A stretch of 47,736 nucleotides of DNA from Desulfotignum sp. GTDB lineage: Bacteria > Desulfobacterota > Desulfobacteria > Desulfobacterales > Desulfobacteraceae. The notes beneath the pieces were generated by a model, which worked only from the letters and a program-made list of their open reading frames with translations, made no database searches and had not been told where the DNA came from. Positions 8,618 through 17,377 of the stretch are shown here, one piece after another (position 1 is the stretch's first letter; every line of letters starts with the position of its first letter). Where the stretch lies: positions 1-47,736 of the forward strand of contig JAABUB010000019.1 in the NCBI GenBank assembly GCA_011389575.1, written 5' to 3'. A program made the position numbers and the translations under genes.

Positions 8618-9964
8618 ATGTATCCGGCTGTTTTAATTGTTGACGATGAATCCACCATCATAGAATCCCTTGAAGGTATACTTTCGGATGACGGATTTGA
8701 AGTCATGCATGCCTTTAACGGATATGAAGCTTTAAAAAAGATTGAAACCGAATCTCCTGACATTGTTCTGCTGGATATCTGGATGCCGGGGATGGACGGG
8801 ATAGAAACCTTAAAGGAAATCAAAAAAAGCTTTCCCAACATTCCGGTGGTGATGATCACCGGCCACGGTTCCATTGAATCGGCAGTGGATGCCACCAAAT
8901 CCGGGGCCTATGATTTTCTGGAAAAACCGTTGTCCATTGACAAGGTCATGGTCACCATCAACAATGCCCTGAATTTCAGAAAACTGGAAGAAGAAAATCT
9001 TTATCTGCGCAAAAAAACCATTGAAAAAAATTCTATTACCGGTACCAGTCCGGCAGTTCAAAAACTATACCGGCAAGTCATGGCAGCGTCTCCTTCTGAT
9101 GCCTCCATATTGATCACAGGAGAAAACGGCACCGGCAAGGAAATGGTTGCCAGAACCATTCATCAGTTCAGCTTGCGGCCGGAAGAACCTTTTATCATCA
9201 TCAACTGTGCGGCCATACCTGAAGAGACCATTGACAGCGAGCTGTTCGGCCATGAAAAAGGTGCCTTTGACAGCGCCCTGTCCAAAAACATGGGAAAATT
9301 CGAACTGGCCTCCGGTGGCACCCTTTTTCTGGATGAGGTCGGTGACATGAACATTCATACCCAGGCAAAAATTCTGCGTGCCCTGGAATCCAAGACTTTT
9401 CAGCGCATCGGCAGCGGCAGAACCATCCACATGGACGTACGGATCATCGCTTCCACCAACAAGGATCTTGCCGTGGAAATACAAAACGGCAATTTCCGTC
9501 AGGATCTATTTTTCCGGCTGAATGTCATTCCCATCCATGTTCCGCCCCTGCGGGAAAGAAAAGAAGATATTCCTTTGCTGGTGGACACCTTCCTGGAAAA
9601 ACTGGCCAGGCAGTCTTCAGACCCCAAAAAATCCATTTCATCCCAGATTCTGGATCTGCTGGCCGGTCATCCCTGGCCGGGAAATGTGAGAGAACTCAAA
9701 AACCTGGTGGAACGTCTGAACATTATGGTCCAGGGAAATCACATCGATATCACCGATCTGCCCCATCCCTATAATCCGCAGGTGAAAACCCAGGCAGCAG
9801 TGGAACGCAGGCATTTGTTTTCCATCAACAACCTGGATAAGGCCCGGGCCGCTTTTGAAAAAGAATATGTCAAAAGCAAGGTGGAGCAGGCCCGGGGAGA
9901 TATTCCGGCAGTGGCAAAAACCCTGGGCACCAGCACCCGGTTCATCAAAAAACAGCTTACCTGA
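8618..9964 (+). CDS. ntrX: NtrX-like response regulator with a degenerate sigma-54 interaction loop
   Basis: A 448-residue NtrC-family response regulator, expected partner of the NtrY-like kinase 70 bases upstream. It has a receiver domain with phospho-acceptor Asp53 (LLDIWMPG), an AAA+ domain with Walker A GENGTGKE at ~168-175 and Walker B FLDEVGD, and a short Fis-like helix-turn-helix at the C-terminus. The sigma-54-contacting loop, normally GAFTGA, reads GAFDSA (residues 215-220), so it may not activate sigma-54 promoters; some NtrX proteins elsewhere are known to have lost this motif and to work otherwise. ATG at 8618 is chosen over an upstream in-frame start at 8513 because it begins exactly at the receiver domain and follows AGAAAGGAAAG. 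Confidence 0.88.
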   Translation: MYPAVLIVDDESTIIESLEGILSDDGFEVMHAFNGYEALKKIETESPDIVLLDIWMPGMDGIETLKEIKKSFPNIPVVMITGHGSIESAVDATKSGAYDFLEKPLSIDKVMVTINNALNFRKLEEENLYLRKKTIEKNSITGTSPAVQKLYRQVMAASPSDASILITGENGTGKEMVARTIHQFSLRPEEPFIIINCAAIPEETIDSELFGHEKGAFDSALSKNMGKFELASGGTLFLDEVGDMNIHTQAKILRALESKTFQRIGSGRTIHMDVRIIASTNKDLAVEIQNGNFRQDLFFRLNVIPIHVPPLRERKEDIPLLVDTFLEKLARQSSDPKKSISSQILDLLAGHPWPGNVRELKNLVERLNIMVQGNHIDITDLPHPYNPQVKTQAAVERRHLFSINNLDKARAAFEKEYVKSKVEQARGDIPAVAKTLGTSTRFIKKQLT

Positions 9965-9977
9965 TCAGGGCCGTCCC

Positions 9978-10541
9978 ATGAGAATCATCAGCGGCACCTG
10001 CAGAGGCAGAAAACTTGCTTCCCTGGAAGGCCGGGACATCCGTCCCACTTCTGACCGCATCAAAGAGACCATGTTCAATATCCTGGGATCACGGGTTAAA
10101 AAGGCCCGGGTTCTGGATCTTTTTGCAGGCACCGGTGCCCTGGGCCTTGAGGCTTTGAGCCGGGGAGCGGCCCGTGCCGTATTCGTGGACGTATCTGCCG
10201 CATCCTGCAGGATTATTCAGCAAAACATTGATCATTGCAGATTTTTTCAACAATCTTGTGTGATCCGACAGGATATTTTTTTTGGTCAACTGCCTGCATC
10301 TGTCACCTCCTGCAGCTTTGATCTGGTTTTCATGGATCCGCCCTACCACAGAAATCATATGAAAACCCTTCTTGAAAGACACCGGATCAGCTCTCTTTTA
10401 TCGGATGACGGTATTGTTGTTGCAGAACATGGAGCAAAAGAAACCCTGCCCGATACCCTGAACGGGCTTGACATTTTCCGGCAAAAAAAATACTCAAGAA
10501 CAACCGTTTCCTTTTTAACCAGAACCCAGGTCCCTGCATGA
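9978..10541 (+). CDS. rsmD: 16S rRNA (guanine(966)-N(2))-methyltransferase
   Basis: RsmD methylates G966 of 16S rRNA using S-adenosylmethionine. The 187-residue protein carries the SAM-binding motif LDLFAGTGALGLEALSRGA and the catalytic DPPY motif (FMDPPYHRN), and begins with the family signature MRIISGTCRGRKL. The ATG at 9978 sits 14 bases after the ntrX-like stop. Its TGA overlaps an ATG that could start coaD, the usual rsmD-coaD pairing seen in many bacteria. Confidence 0.95.
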   Translation: MRIISGTCRGRKLASLEGRDIRPTSDRIKETMFNILGSRVKKARVLDLFAGTGALGLEALSRGAARAVFVDVSAASCRIIQQNIDHCRFFQQSCVIRQDIFFGQLPASVTSCSFDLVFMDPPYHRNHMKTLLERHRISSLLSDDGIVVAEHGAKETLPDTLNGLDIFRQKKYSRTTVSFLTRTQVPA

Positions 10542-10549
10542 GGAATACA

Positions 10550-11086
10550 ATGCCCCCAAAAAAAAGAACCGCCATCTACCCTGGATCATTCGATCCCTTA
10601 ACCAACGGCCATATGGATGTGATCCAGCGTGCCCTGGAAATTTTTGATGAAGTTGTTGTGGCAATCCTCAGAAATCCTTCCAAAAAAGCGTTGTTCTCCA
10701 CCGAAGAAAGACTGGAAATGATCCGCCGGAGCTTCAACGGCAACAGCGCGTTGAAAGTGGATACCTTTGACGGACTTCTGGTGGACTATGCCCGCATGAA
10801 ACATGCTGTTGCCATTATTCGGGGGATGCGGGCCATATCGGATTTTGAAAATGAATTTCAGATGGCGCTGATGAACAGAAAACTGCACAAGGATGTGCAG
10901 TCGGTGTTTCTCATGACCGGGCTCAGGTGGATCTTTACCTCCTCTTCCATTATCAAGGAGGCGGCCCAGTTTGGTGGAGATGTCTCGGACATGGTGCCGG
11001 AACCGGTGAAACTGAAACTCATGGAAAAATTTCCCCTGCTTGCAAAAAATCTGAAGCAAGCCCAAAGCAAAAAAGGCACACCCTGA
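10550..11086 (+). CDS. coaD: Phosphopantetheine adenylyltransferase
   Basis: CoaD transfers AMP from ATP to 4'-phosphopantetheine, the penultimate step of coenzyme A synthesis. The 178-residue protein has the nucleotidyltransferase motif YPGSFDPLTNGHMD, the RGMRAISDFENEFQMA segment and FTSSSIIKEAA, all family hallmarks. It runs about 15-20 residues beyond the usual C-terminus. Two in-frame starts exist: ATG at 10538, overlapping the rsmD stop, and ATG at 10550; the second is preferred because GAGGA lies about six bases before it and it matches homologues better. Confidence 0.95.
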   Translation: MPPKKRTAIYPGSFDPLTNGHMDVIQRALEIFDEVVVAILRNPSKKALFSTEERLEMIRRSFNGNSALKVDTFDGLLVDYARMKHAVAIIRGMRAISDFENEFQMALMNRKLHKDVQSVFLMTGLRWIFTSSSIIKEAAQFGGDVSDMVPEPVKLKLMEKFPLLAKNLKQAQSKKGTP

Positions 11087-11088
11087 AT

Positions 11089-11988
11089 ATGGATCTGTGG
11101 CAGCTCCATATTTTTGTCACTGTGGTGGAAGAAAAAAGCTTTTCAAAAGCCTCCCATACCATCAATTTGTCCCAGCCCACGGTTTCCTCCCATATAAAGG
11201 AACTGGAACAGCATTTTCAGTGTCGGCTTCTGGACCGGCTGGGCAAAAAAACAGAACCCACACAGGCTGGATGGATTTTATTTGAATATGCAAAAAAAAT
11301 GCTGGCCCTGAAAGACCGGACCGAATCCGCCATGCTTGATTTTATCGGCTGCACCAGAGGCAGCCTGGTCATCGGCGGCAGTACCATCCCGGCCGGCTAT
11401 ATTCTTCCCAGGCTCATGGGGCCTTTTGCCAGGGCCTATCCAGATGTATCCGTATCGTTATATGCCGGAGATACCCGCCAGATAATTGAAGATGTCAAAT
11501 ACGGTCGGGTGGAAATAGGGGTGGTGGGGGCGCGTACAACAGATACAGCCATTATTCAGGAAGTACTTCTGGCAGATGAAATGAAACTTATTGTACCACA
11601 TGGCCATAAATGGGCCCACCTGTCTGCCGTCGACTGGTACATGTTGACAAAAGAACCTTTTATTGCAAGGGAATCCGGCTCCGGCACCTGGCAGTCCATA
11701 TGCAGCAGCATGGCAGATGCCGGATATGACCCTGGTCAATTACAACACTGCATCACCATGGGTTCTTCTGTTTCCGTGATCCAGGGGATCCTCAACCATG
11801 TGGGGGTTTCCATTCTCTCCACCACAGCGGTGGCTGATGATCTGGCAAAAGGCCGGCTGTCTGCCCTGGCAGTGAAAGGGGTGGACCTGAACCGTTTTTT
11901 TTATCTGACCCGGGCAAAAAAACGCACCCAGTCTCCCATCTGCAAAAAATTTATTGCCTTTGCCCTGCAGCACCTTTCAAGGACCTGA
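11089..11988 (+). CDS. LysR family transcriptional regulator
   Basis: A 299-residue LysR-type regulator. An N-terminal winged helix-turn-helix (residues 1-~60: KSFSKASHTINLSQPTVSSHIKEL in two parts) is followed by a periplasmic-binding-protein-like effector domain starting with GSLVIGGSTIPAGYILP near residue 90. The start ATG lies two bases after the coaD stop, so it is probably cotranscribed with rsmD-coaD. The sequence style (MDLWQLHIFV, then SQPTVSSHIKELE) resembles regulators in anaerobes that are annotated as associated with selenium metabolism, but no selenium gene is visible here, so the effector and targets are unknown. The next gene, the hydantoinase-like gene on the same strand after 131 bases, is a possible target. 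Confidence 0.85.
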   Translation: MDLWQLHIFVTVVEEKSFSKASHTINLSQPTVSSHIKELEQHFQCRLLDRLGKKTEPTQAGWILFEYAKKMLALKDRTESAMLDFIGCTRGSLVIGGSTIPAGYILPRLMGPFARAYPDVSVSLYAGDTRQIIEDVKYGRVEIGVVGARTTDTAIIQEVLLADEMKLIVPHGHKWAHLSAVDWYMLTKEPFIARESGSGTWQSICSSMADAGYDPGQLQHCITMGSSVSVIQGILNHVGVSILSTTAVADDLAKGRLSALAVKGVDLNRFFYLTRAKKRTQSPICKKFIAFALQHLSRT

Positions 11989-12119
11989 TCCACCTCTTTT
12001 CAGCCAACCTTTTCCCCCGCAAAAACTTCATTGACAACCCTTGCGTTTTCTGACAAGCTTCGCTGTAAATTAAAAGAAGAAACGGTTGAACACAATGATT
12101 ATAGAAACAGGAACACGCC

Positions 12120-13793
12120 ATGATTATAGGATTGGATGTTGGCGGCACGCACACGGATGCGGTTATCCTCAGCAGAAACGGGATTGAAAAAAGCATCAAA
12201 GTCCCCACAGACCCTGCTGATCTTTTTAACACGGTACTTTCAGGCTTTACCCGGCTCCTTGCATCCATTGATCCCAGCCAGATTCAACGGGTGGTCATTT
12301 CCACCACCCTGACCACCAATGCCATTGTCCAGCAGAACATGGAACCGGTGGGTATGATCGTCTCAGCCGGCCCGGGCATAGATCCGGAATTTTTTCGCAC
12401 AGGCGACCATTATTATGCGGTTTCCGGCTCCATCAACCACAGGGGACGAGAAAAAGCCCCGGTCAATGAGATACAGATCCAGGATATCGCCAAAAAACTC
12501 AAAGATGCCGGTGTGGAATACGTGGGGGTGGTCAGCAAATTCTGCGTAAGAAACCCTTCCCATGAAATCCTGATCAAACGGATCCTGAACAAATTTTTCA
12601 AACAGGTATTTCTGGGCCACCACGTATCCGGGAACCTGAACTTTCCCCGGCGGATCGCCACCACCCATTTGAATGCAGCTGTATTTGCGCTGCACAAATC
12701 TTTTTTTGAAGCCGTGAGAAAAAGTCTGGCTGAAAAAGGGTTGACCATTCCCATCCAGATCCTGAAAGCGGACGGGGGCACCATGAGCCTGGAAGCGTCC
12801 ATGCATTTTCCCGGGCAGACTGTTTTATCAGGCCCTGCAGCCAGTATCATGGGGGCTATTCCCTACGCACCCGAGGGACAGGACGTCATTGTGCTGGATA
12901 TCGGAGGCACCACCACGGATATCGCTTTTCTTGTGGACAAGGCCCCGCTGCTGGAACCCGTGGGTATTCAAAGGGGCCGCTACAAAAGCCTGATCCGGTC
13001 TTTGCGTACAGACTCCAAGGGCATCGGCGGCGACAGCGCTTTGCGGGTCAGTGACAATGTGCTTACCATCGGTCCGGACCGCCAGGGTCCGGCCATGGCA
13101 TTCGGCGGTCCGTTGCCCACCCCCACCGATGCCCTTGTGGTACTGGGGCTCATGGATACTGGAAACCGGGAAAAAGCAGTGGCCGGCATCCACACCATTG
13201 CACAGGAATTGGGCCTTTCCGATGAACAGGCAGCTGAAAAAGTATTCAAGGCCTGCTGTACCATTATTTTGAAAAAAACCTTTGAAATGATTGATCAAAT
13301 AAATTCACAGCCGGTGTATACCGTGCATGATTTTCTGGAGGGGTACAAACTCAGCCCCCAGAAGATCCTTCTGCTTGGGGGACCGGCCCCCTATTTTGCA
13401 AAAAAAATCGAAGATCTCTACCAGATCGACACCCTTGCGGTTCCGGAATCTGCCGTTGCCAATGCCATCGGGGCGGCTCTGGCCAGAACCACCTGTGAGG
13501 TTTCCTTGAATGCGGATACAGAACAGGGCATTGTCACCGCCCATGAAGAAGATTTTGCAGAACCAGTCTCAAAAACCTTTTCAGAAGATGAACTCATGGA
13601 AACCGCCTACAACCTGCTGCGGGAAAAAGCCATCAACTCAGGGGCAGACCCGGAAAACATGGATGAGGTGGAGGTGGTGGAGTATCAGAAATTCAATATC
13701 GTGAGAAATTTCTCACCCAGGGGAAAAATATTCCGCACCAAAATGCAACTCAAACCAGGCCTGATCAAGGGCTTTGAAAAAATGTTACATTAA
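12120..13793 (+). CDS. Hydantoinase/oxoprolinase family protein (HyuA-like ATPase)
   Basis: This 557-residue protein belongs to the hydantoinase A/oxoprolinase family, whose members use ATP to open cyclic amides such as hydantoins or 5-oxoproline; some act in acetone or acetophenone carboxylation. It shows two actin-like phosphate-binding motifs: GLDVGGTHTDAV at residues 4-15 and LDIGGTTTDIAF near 260. No separate HyuB-type gene is next to it, which is unusual for a true hydantoinase. Instead it is followed after ten bases by an HDAC-fold amidohydrolase and then epmA. The ATG follows AGGAACACGCC. The substrate is unknown; amide-bond chemistry shared with its neighbours is inference. Confidence 0.85.
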   Translation: MIIGLDVGGTHTDAVILSRNGIEKSIKVPTDPADLFNTVLSGFTRLLASIDPSQIQRVVISTTLTTNAIVQQNMEPVGMIVSAGPGIDPEFFRTGDHYYAVSGSINHRGREKAPVNEIQIQDIAKKLKDAGVEYVGVVSKFCVRNPSHEILIKRILNKFFKQVFLGHHVSGNLNFPRRIATTHLNAAVFALHKSFFEAVRKSLAEKGLTIPIQILKADGGTMSLEASMHFPGQTVLSGPAASIMGAIPYAPEGQDVIVLDIGGTTTDIAFLVDKAPLLEPVGIQRGRYKSLIRSLRTDSKGIGGDSALRVSDNVLTIGPDRQGPAMAFGGPLPTPTDALVVLGLMDTGNREKAVAGIHTIAQELGLSDEQAAEKVFKACCTIILKKTFEMIDQINSQPVYTVHDFLEGYKLSPQKILLLGGPAPYFAKKIEDLYQIDTLAVPESAVANAIGAALARTTCEVSLNADTEQGIVTAHEEDFAEPVSKTFSEDELMETAYNLLREKAINSGADPENMDEVEVVEYQKFNIVRNFSPRGKIFRTKMQLKPGLIKGFEKMLH

Positions 13794-13803
13794 AGAGGAA
13801 ATC

Positions 13804-15114
13804 ATGCTGAAAGCAATGCATAAAACAGGACTGGTATTTTTTCCCGCCTTTGACTGGGCCATCGACCCCACCCATCCGGAACGGGAAGAGCGGCTTTTGT
13901 ATACCCAGGACCAGGTCACGGAAGAAGGCATTTTTGATATTCCGGGAATTATTGAATACAAACCTGCCCTGGCAACCCCCAAAGATATTCAGCGGGCCCA
14001 GTTCTGCGTGCCGGATGAACAGACCATCACCACGGAATCGCATCTCATCAGCGCCGGCGGAGCCAAAGTTATTGCCGATGCGGTCATGGGCAAGGAAGTG
14101 CAGAACGGATTTGCCCTGGTGCGCCCCCCCGGACATCACTCCATGCGGGTATCACACGGAGGACGGGGATTCTGCCACATCAATATTGAAGCAATCATGG
14201 TGGAATATATCCGGACGCGGTACAATGTCAAACGCATTGCCATCATTGACACCGACTGCCATCACGGGGACGGTACCGACAATATTTTCTGGCATGACCC
14301 GGACGTGCTGTTCATCTCCATGCACCAGGACGGCCGGACCATGTTTCCGGGAACCGGATTTCCCGGGGAGCTGGGAGGCCCCAACGCCAAGGGGAGCAAC
14401 CTGAACATTCCCCTGCCGCCCGGCACCTCCACCGAAGGATATCTGTATGTGATCAACAATTGTGTGCTCCCTGTTCTGGATGCATTCAAACCGGATCTGG
14501 TGGTCAACTCGGCAGGCCAGGACAACCACTATACCGACCCGTTGACCAATATGAATTTCTGCGCCCAGGGATATGCCCAGCTCACCACCCTGTTAAAACC
14601 CGACATTGCGGTGCTGGAAGGGGGATATGCCATAGAAGGGGCCCTGCCTTATGTCAATCTGGGTATTATTCTGGCCATGGCCGGCATTGATTACACCGGG
14701 GTGGTGGAACCTGATTACAACCCGGAAAAACTCAAACAGTCTGTGAGCATTACCGACAAGATAAAGAAAACCGTGGACCAGATCAACAGCTTCTGGGCCC
14801 AGCGCCTTCAGCTGCGCTCTGATGCCGGCACCCCCGGAGAACTGCAGGTGCGGCACCGGGAAATCTATTATGACACAGACAATATTTTTGAACGGCAGAA
14901 AGAACGGATCAGAATCTGCAGAGACTGCGGCGGCAGCTTTGAAATTGATTCCAGGGCCATGCCGGGCCGTCACATTCTGGGGGTGCATATTCCCATCAAT
15001 GCCTGTAAAAACTGTATTGAAAAAGGGTATGAATTTTTTGAATCCGCTCCTGCAGACACCTATGACCGTATTTATCTGATGGACCGGCCCAAAGATTCCT
15101 ATCATATCAAATAG
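13804..15114 (+). CDS. Histone-deacetylase-fold amidohydrolase with C-terminal Cys4 motif
   Basis: The first ~300 of 436 residues are an arginase/deacetylase-superfamily zinc hydrolase like class II HDACs and acetylpolyamine amidohydrolases. Visible active-site motifs are RPPGHHS (~107-113), GFCHINIEA, the zinc/charge-relay motif DTDCHHGDGT (~150-159), the glycine-rich LGGPNAKGSN and the second zinc ligand region AGQDNHYTDP. A C-terminal extension has two CxxC pairs (CRDCG at ~372-375 and CKNCI at ~401-404) likely to bind zinc. ATG at 13804 follows AGAGGAA, ten bases after the hydantoinase-like gene. Family knowledge predicts removal of an acyl group from a lysine or polyamine amine. Lying before epmA, a lysine ligase, it might act on an acylated lysine derivative; that is inference. 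Confidence 0.88.
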   Translation: MLKAMHKTGLVFFPAFDWAIDPTHPEREERLLYTQDQVTEEGIFDIPGIIEYKPALATPKDIQRAQFCVPDEQTITTESHLISAGGAKVIADAVMGKEVQNGFALVRPPGHHSMRVSHGGRGFCHINIEAIMVEYIRTRYNVKRIAIIDTDCHHGDGTDNIFWHDPDVLFISMHQDGRTMFPGTGFPGELGGPNAKGSNLNIPLPPGTSTEGYLYVINNCVLPVLDAFKPDLVVNSAGQDNHYTDPLTNMNFCAQGYAQLTTLLKPDIAVLEGGYAIEGALPYVNLGIILAMAGIDYTGVVEPDYNPEKLKQSVSITDKIKKTVDQINSFWAQRLQLRSDAGTPGELQVRHREIYYDTDNIFERQKERIRICRDCGGSFEIDSRAMPGRHILGVHIPINACKNCIEKGYEFFESAPADTYDRIYLMDRPKDSYHIK

Positions 15115-15126
15115 GCCGTCCAGGCA

Positions 15127-16038
15127 ATGAATCAAAGCAGTACCGGTATTCATCTTGAAACCAGATCCCGTGTGATACACCTCATGCGGGATTTTTTTGG
15201 CCGGCACGGTTACCTGGAAGTGGAAACCCCGGTCAGAAGCCCTGCCATTATTCCGGAAGCCCACATTGATCCGGTGACCGCAAACGGGCAATTTCTCATG
15301 GCATCCCCGGAACTCTATATGAAACGGCTGCTGGCCAGAGGGTATCCAAAGATATTTCAGATCTGCAAATGTTTCCGGAAAAATGAAAGAGGAAACCTGC
15401 ATCTGCCTGAACTTACCCTGCTGGAATGGTATGGGACCGGTAATACCTACCTGGATCTCATGGACCAGTGCCAGGCACTGGTACGGCATATCGCTGACGG
15501 TCTGGGATATGGTTCATCCATCTCCTACCAGGGGCTTACCCTGGATCTTACCGCCCCTTTTGACCGCATGACCGTGCACCAGGCATTTGAACGGCATGCC
15601 CCAAAATCCTGCGACCAGGCCCTGGCAGATGACAGCTTCCATGAGATCATGGGGTTTGAAGTGGAACCCTGTCTGGGCACGAAGCGGCCGGTTTTTCTCA
15701 TGGATTATCCTGTCTGTCTGGCCAGCCTGGCAGCCCCCGGCTTTCGGAACCCGGACCTTGCAGAGCGGTGCGAATTTTATATGGCCGGCATTGAACTGGC
15801 CAACGGGTTCACGGAATTAACAGATGCAAGGGTGCAGCGCCGGCGGTTTGATGCTGAAAACCGGCTCCGGGCCGGTCAGGGAAAACAATTGCTGCCTCTG
15901 CCAAAAACCTTTCTTTCCGAGCTGGATGCCATGCCTCCGGCTGCCGGCATCGCCCTGGGCGTTGACCGGCTTGTGATGCTTTTTGCCGATGCCGCCTGCA
16001 TCGACCAGGTGGTGGCGTTCACCCCTGAGATCTGCTGA
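15127..16038 (+). CDS. epmA: EF-P lysine ligase homologue EpmA (GenX/PoxA)
   Basis: EpmA is a lysyl-tRNA-synthetase-like enzyme lacking the anticodon domain; it adenylates (R)-beta-lysine and attaches it to a conserved lysine of elongation factor P. The 303-residue protein has class II synthetase motif 1 (YLEVETPVRSPAIIPEAHI), motif 2 (CFRKNERGNLHLPELTLLEW, ~82-101) and motif 3 (GIALGVDRLVMLF, ~274-286), and is close to the usual length of about 325. It follows the HDAC-fold gene by 12 bases. Neither efp nor the lysine 2,3-aminomutase gene epmB is in the window, so the natural target cannot be confirmed. Confidence 0.9.
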   Translation: MNQSSTGIHLETRSRVIHLMRDFFGRHGYLEVETPVRSPAIIPEAHIDPVTANGQFLMASPELYMKRLLARGYPKIFQICKCFRKNERGNLHLPELTLLEWYGTGNTYLDLMDQCQALVRHIADGLGYGSSISYQGLTLDLTAPFDRMTVHQAFERHAPKSCDQALADDSFHEIMGFEVEPCLGTKRPVFLMDYPVCLASLAAPGFRNPDLAERCEFYMAGIELANGFTELTDARVQRRRFDAENRLRAGQGKQLLPLPKTFLSELDAMPPAAGIALGVDRLVMLFADAACIDQVVAFTPEIC

Positions 16039-16060
16039 TTCTCCTGTTGAAAAAACAGCA

Positions 16061-16173
16061 CTGGATATATGCTATAGGCATCCCGGGTTTTCGACCGTTT
16101 GCTGCAGAACTCTGTCGCCGCCCCCCCGGTGGTATCCTGTGCCCGGCCCGAGACCCTGCGGGGGCCTGGTTAC
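16061..16173 (+). repeat. Dispersed intergenic repeat, copy A
   Basis: This 113-base segment fills most of the gap between the convergent epmA and DUF368 genes. It is clearly similar to the reverse complement of 39702-39817. Shared blocks include CTGGATAT, the core GGTTTTCGA, and GGTGGTATCCTGTGCCCGGC followed by CCGAGA, ending in GGCCTG. By eye identity is roughly three quarters with a few indels. The two copies translate only in shifted frames, so it looks like a non-coding element. It has no obvious terminator hairpin. Confidence 0.75.
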
Positions 16174-16222
16174 TACCGGCTAACGGCTTCCATGATTTGT
16201 TGTGCCTGTCAGGGCATGGCCG

Positions 16223-17377
16223 TTATTGTGAAACCCGGGCCTGGGTGCGGCAGAACCAGTACATGATGCCGCAGCCGGCAAAAAACAGTCCGACGGCCCA
16301 CAGAAGCTGAGCATCCACAGATGGCAGGATATTGACATTGGTATACACCGGAACATTTTCGACAATAGTGACTGCGCCATCCAGTTTCACATACTGCTGC
16401 TTTACAACAATCACCTGCTTAAAGGGCCACAATGCCCACAGGGATCCTGCCATCAGGCCCAGAAGAAATGCCATGGTGGCATCATAATACCGTGTGAGAA
16501 CATAATTCACCAGCCGCGCGAACAACAGCCCGCCGAACACAATTCCCAGTGTAAAGCTTCCCAGAAATACCACGGTGTCCAGGTGAAAAAATTTCACCGC
16601 TGAAATCGCGGAAAGTACATCAAAATATGCCCCCATGAGAATCAGCACCAGCGAGCCGCTGATACCGGGCAGCACCATGGCGGAAATGGATATCGCACCG
16701 CACAGGCCGGCATACAGATATTCGTGCACCGTGTATCTGCCCGAGAAGAGTAACGGATTGTTTTTTGCGCCATCCGGGGTGTTATCCATCTTCTCCAGTT
16801 CATATTGGATCTGGTAATAATCAGATTTTTGTTTGACCTTTTCATAGGGATTGACCTGCATGTAAACCGCCATTGTCACGGCAGTCCCCAGCAATACAAA
16901 AAGAATCAGATATACCCGCAGGGACCTGAGCATCTTTGCCGGGATCAGAATGGACACCAGGATCAATCCGAAAAAAAATGCATAGGTTACAGAAAAATGC
17001 TGCGCCAGAAGGTAGGTCATCAATGAAGACAGTCCGAAAATGGCGGCAGCAGCCCCGATGATCAGCTTACACAAAAATATAAAATCATTTTGTTCTAAAA
17101 ATGTCACAATTGCACGGGTACTGCCTTTTTGGCCCAGGCACCTAATAAACCTTGCTCCCAGACCCACGCCCTGAAATATAAATGATTTATTGATGCGGTT
17201 CAAAATGGCAAAGACCCGTTCATAGATATTGAAAACCAGCAGAAAGGTGCCGCCGGAAACCCCTGGAATAATATTGGCCGCCCCCAGACAGAACCCCATA
17301 AGCAGCTCTTTTAAAACCAAAGGAATAAATTTTCCCCGATACCGGAAAGACAGCCTTTTTTTATCCATTCCACCCAT
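16223..17377 (-). CDS. DUF368 family membrane protein (PopT-like polyprenyl-phosphate transporter)
   Basis: A 384-residue multi-pass inner-membrane protein. Two family motifs are clear: [17 protein letters not shown] (~33-49) and its internal repeat [18 protein letters not shown] in the second half, consistent with inverted repeats of the DUF368 fold. Members of this family have recently been linked to returning undecaprenyl phosphate across the cytoplasmic membrane for reuse in cell wall and lipopolysaccharide synthesis. The gene overlaps the end of pcm by 17 bases. An alternative ATG at 17368 is also possible; no strong ribosome site separates the two, and coupling to pcm is likely. Confidence 0.85.
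   Translation of the reverse strand: MGGMDKKRLSFRYRGKFIPLVLKELLMGFCLGAANIIPGVSGGTFLLVFNIYERVFAILNRINKSFIFQGVGLGARFIRCLGQKGSTRAIVTFLEQNDFIFLCKLIIGAAAAIFGLSSLMTYLLAQHFSVTYAFFFGLILVSILIPAKMLRSLRVYLILFVLLGTAVTMAVYMQVNPYEKVKQKSDYYQIQYELEKMDNTPDGAKNNPLLFSGRYTVHEYLYAGLCGAISISAMVLPGISGSLVLILMGAYFDVLSAISAVKFFHLDTVVFLGSFTLGIVFGGLLFARLVNYVLTRYYDATMAFLLGLMAGSLWALWPFKQVIVVKQQYVKLDGAVTIVENVPVYTNVNILPSVDAQLLWAVGLFFAGCGIMYWFCRTQARVSQ

Noticed and set aside
7957-8898. 313-codon minus-strand frame spanning the ntrY end and ntrX start
   Set aside because: It is antisense to two strongly supported two-component genes and shows no domain.
12031-12069. TTGACA upstream of the hydantoinase-like gene as a promoter
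   Set aside because: No acceptable -10 lies 16-18 bases downstream; a weak TTGCGT-17-TGTAAA alternative is too poor to list as a feature.
16047-16310. 87-codon plus-strand frame across repeat copy A
   Set aside because: The same repeat at 39.7 kb reads in different frames, so the sequence is not conserved as protein, and the frame runs into the DUF368 gene.
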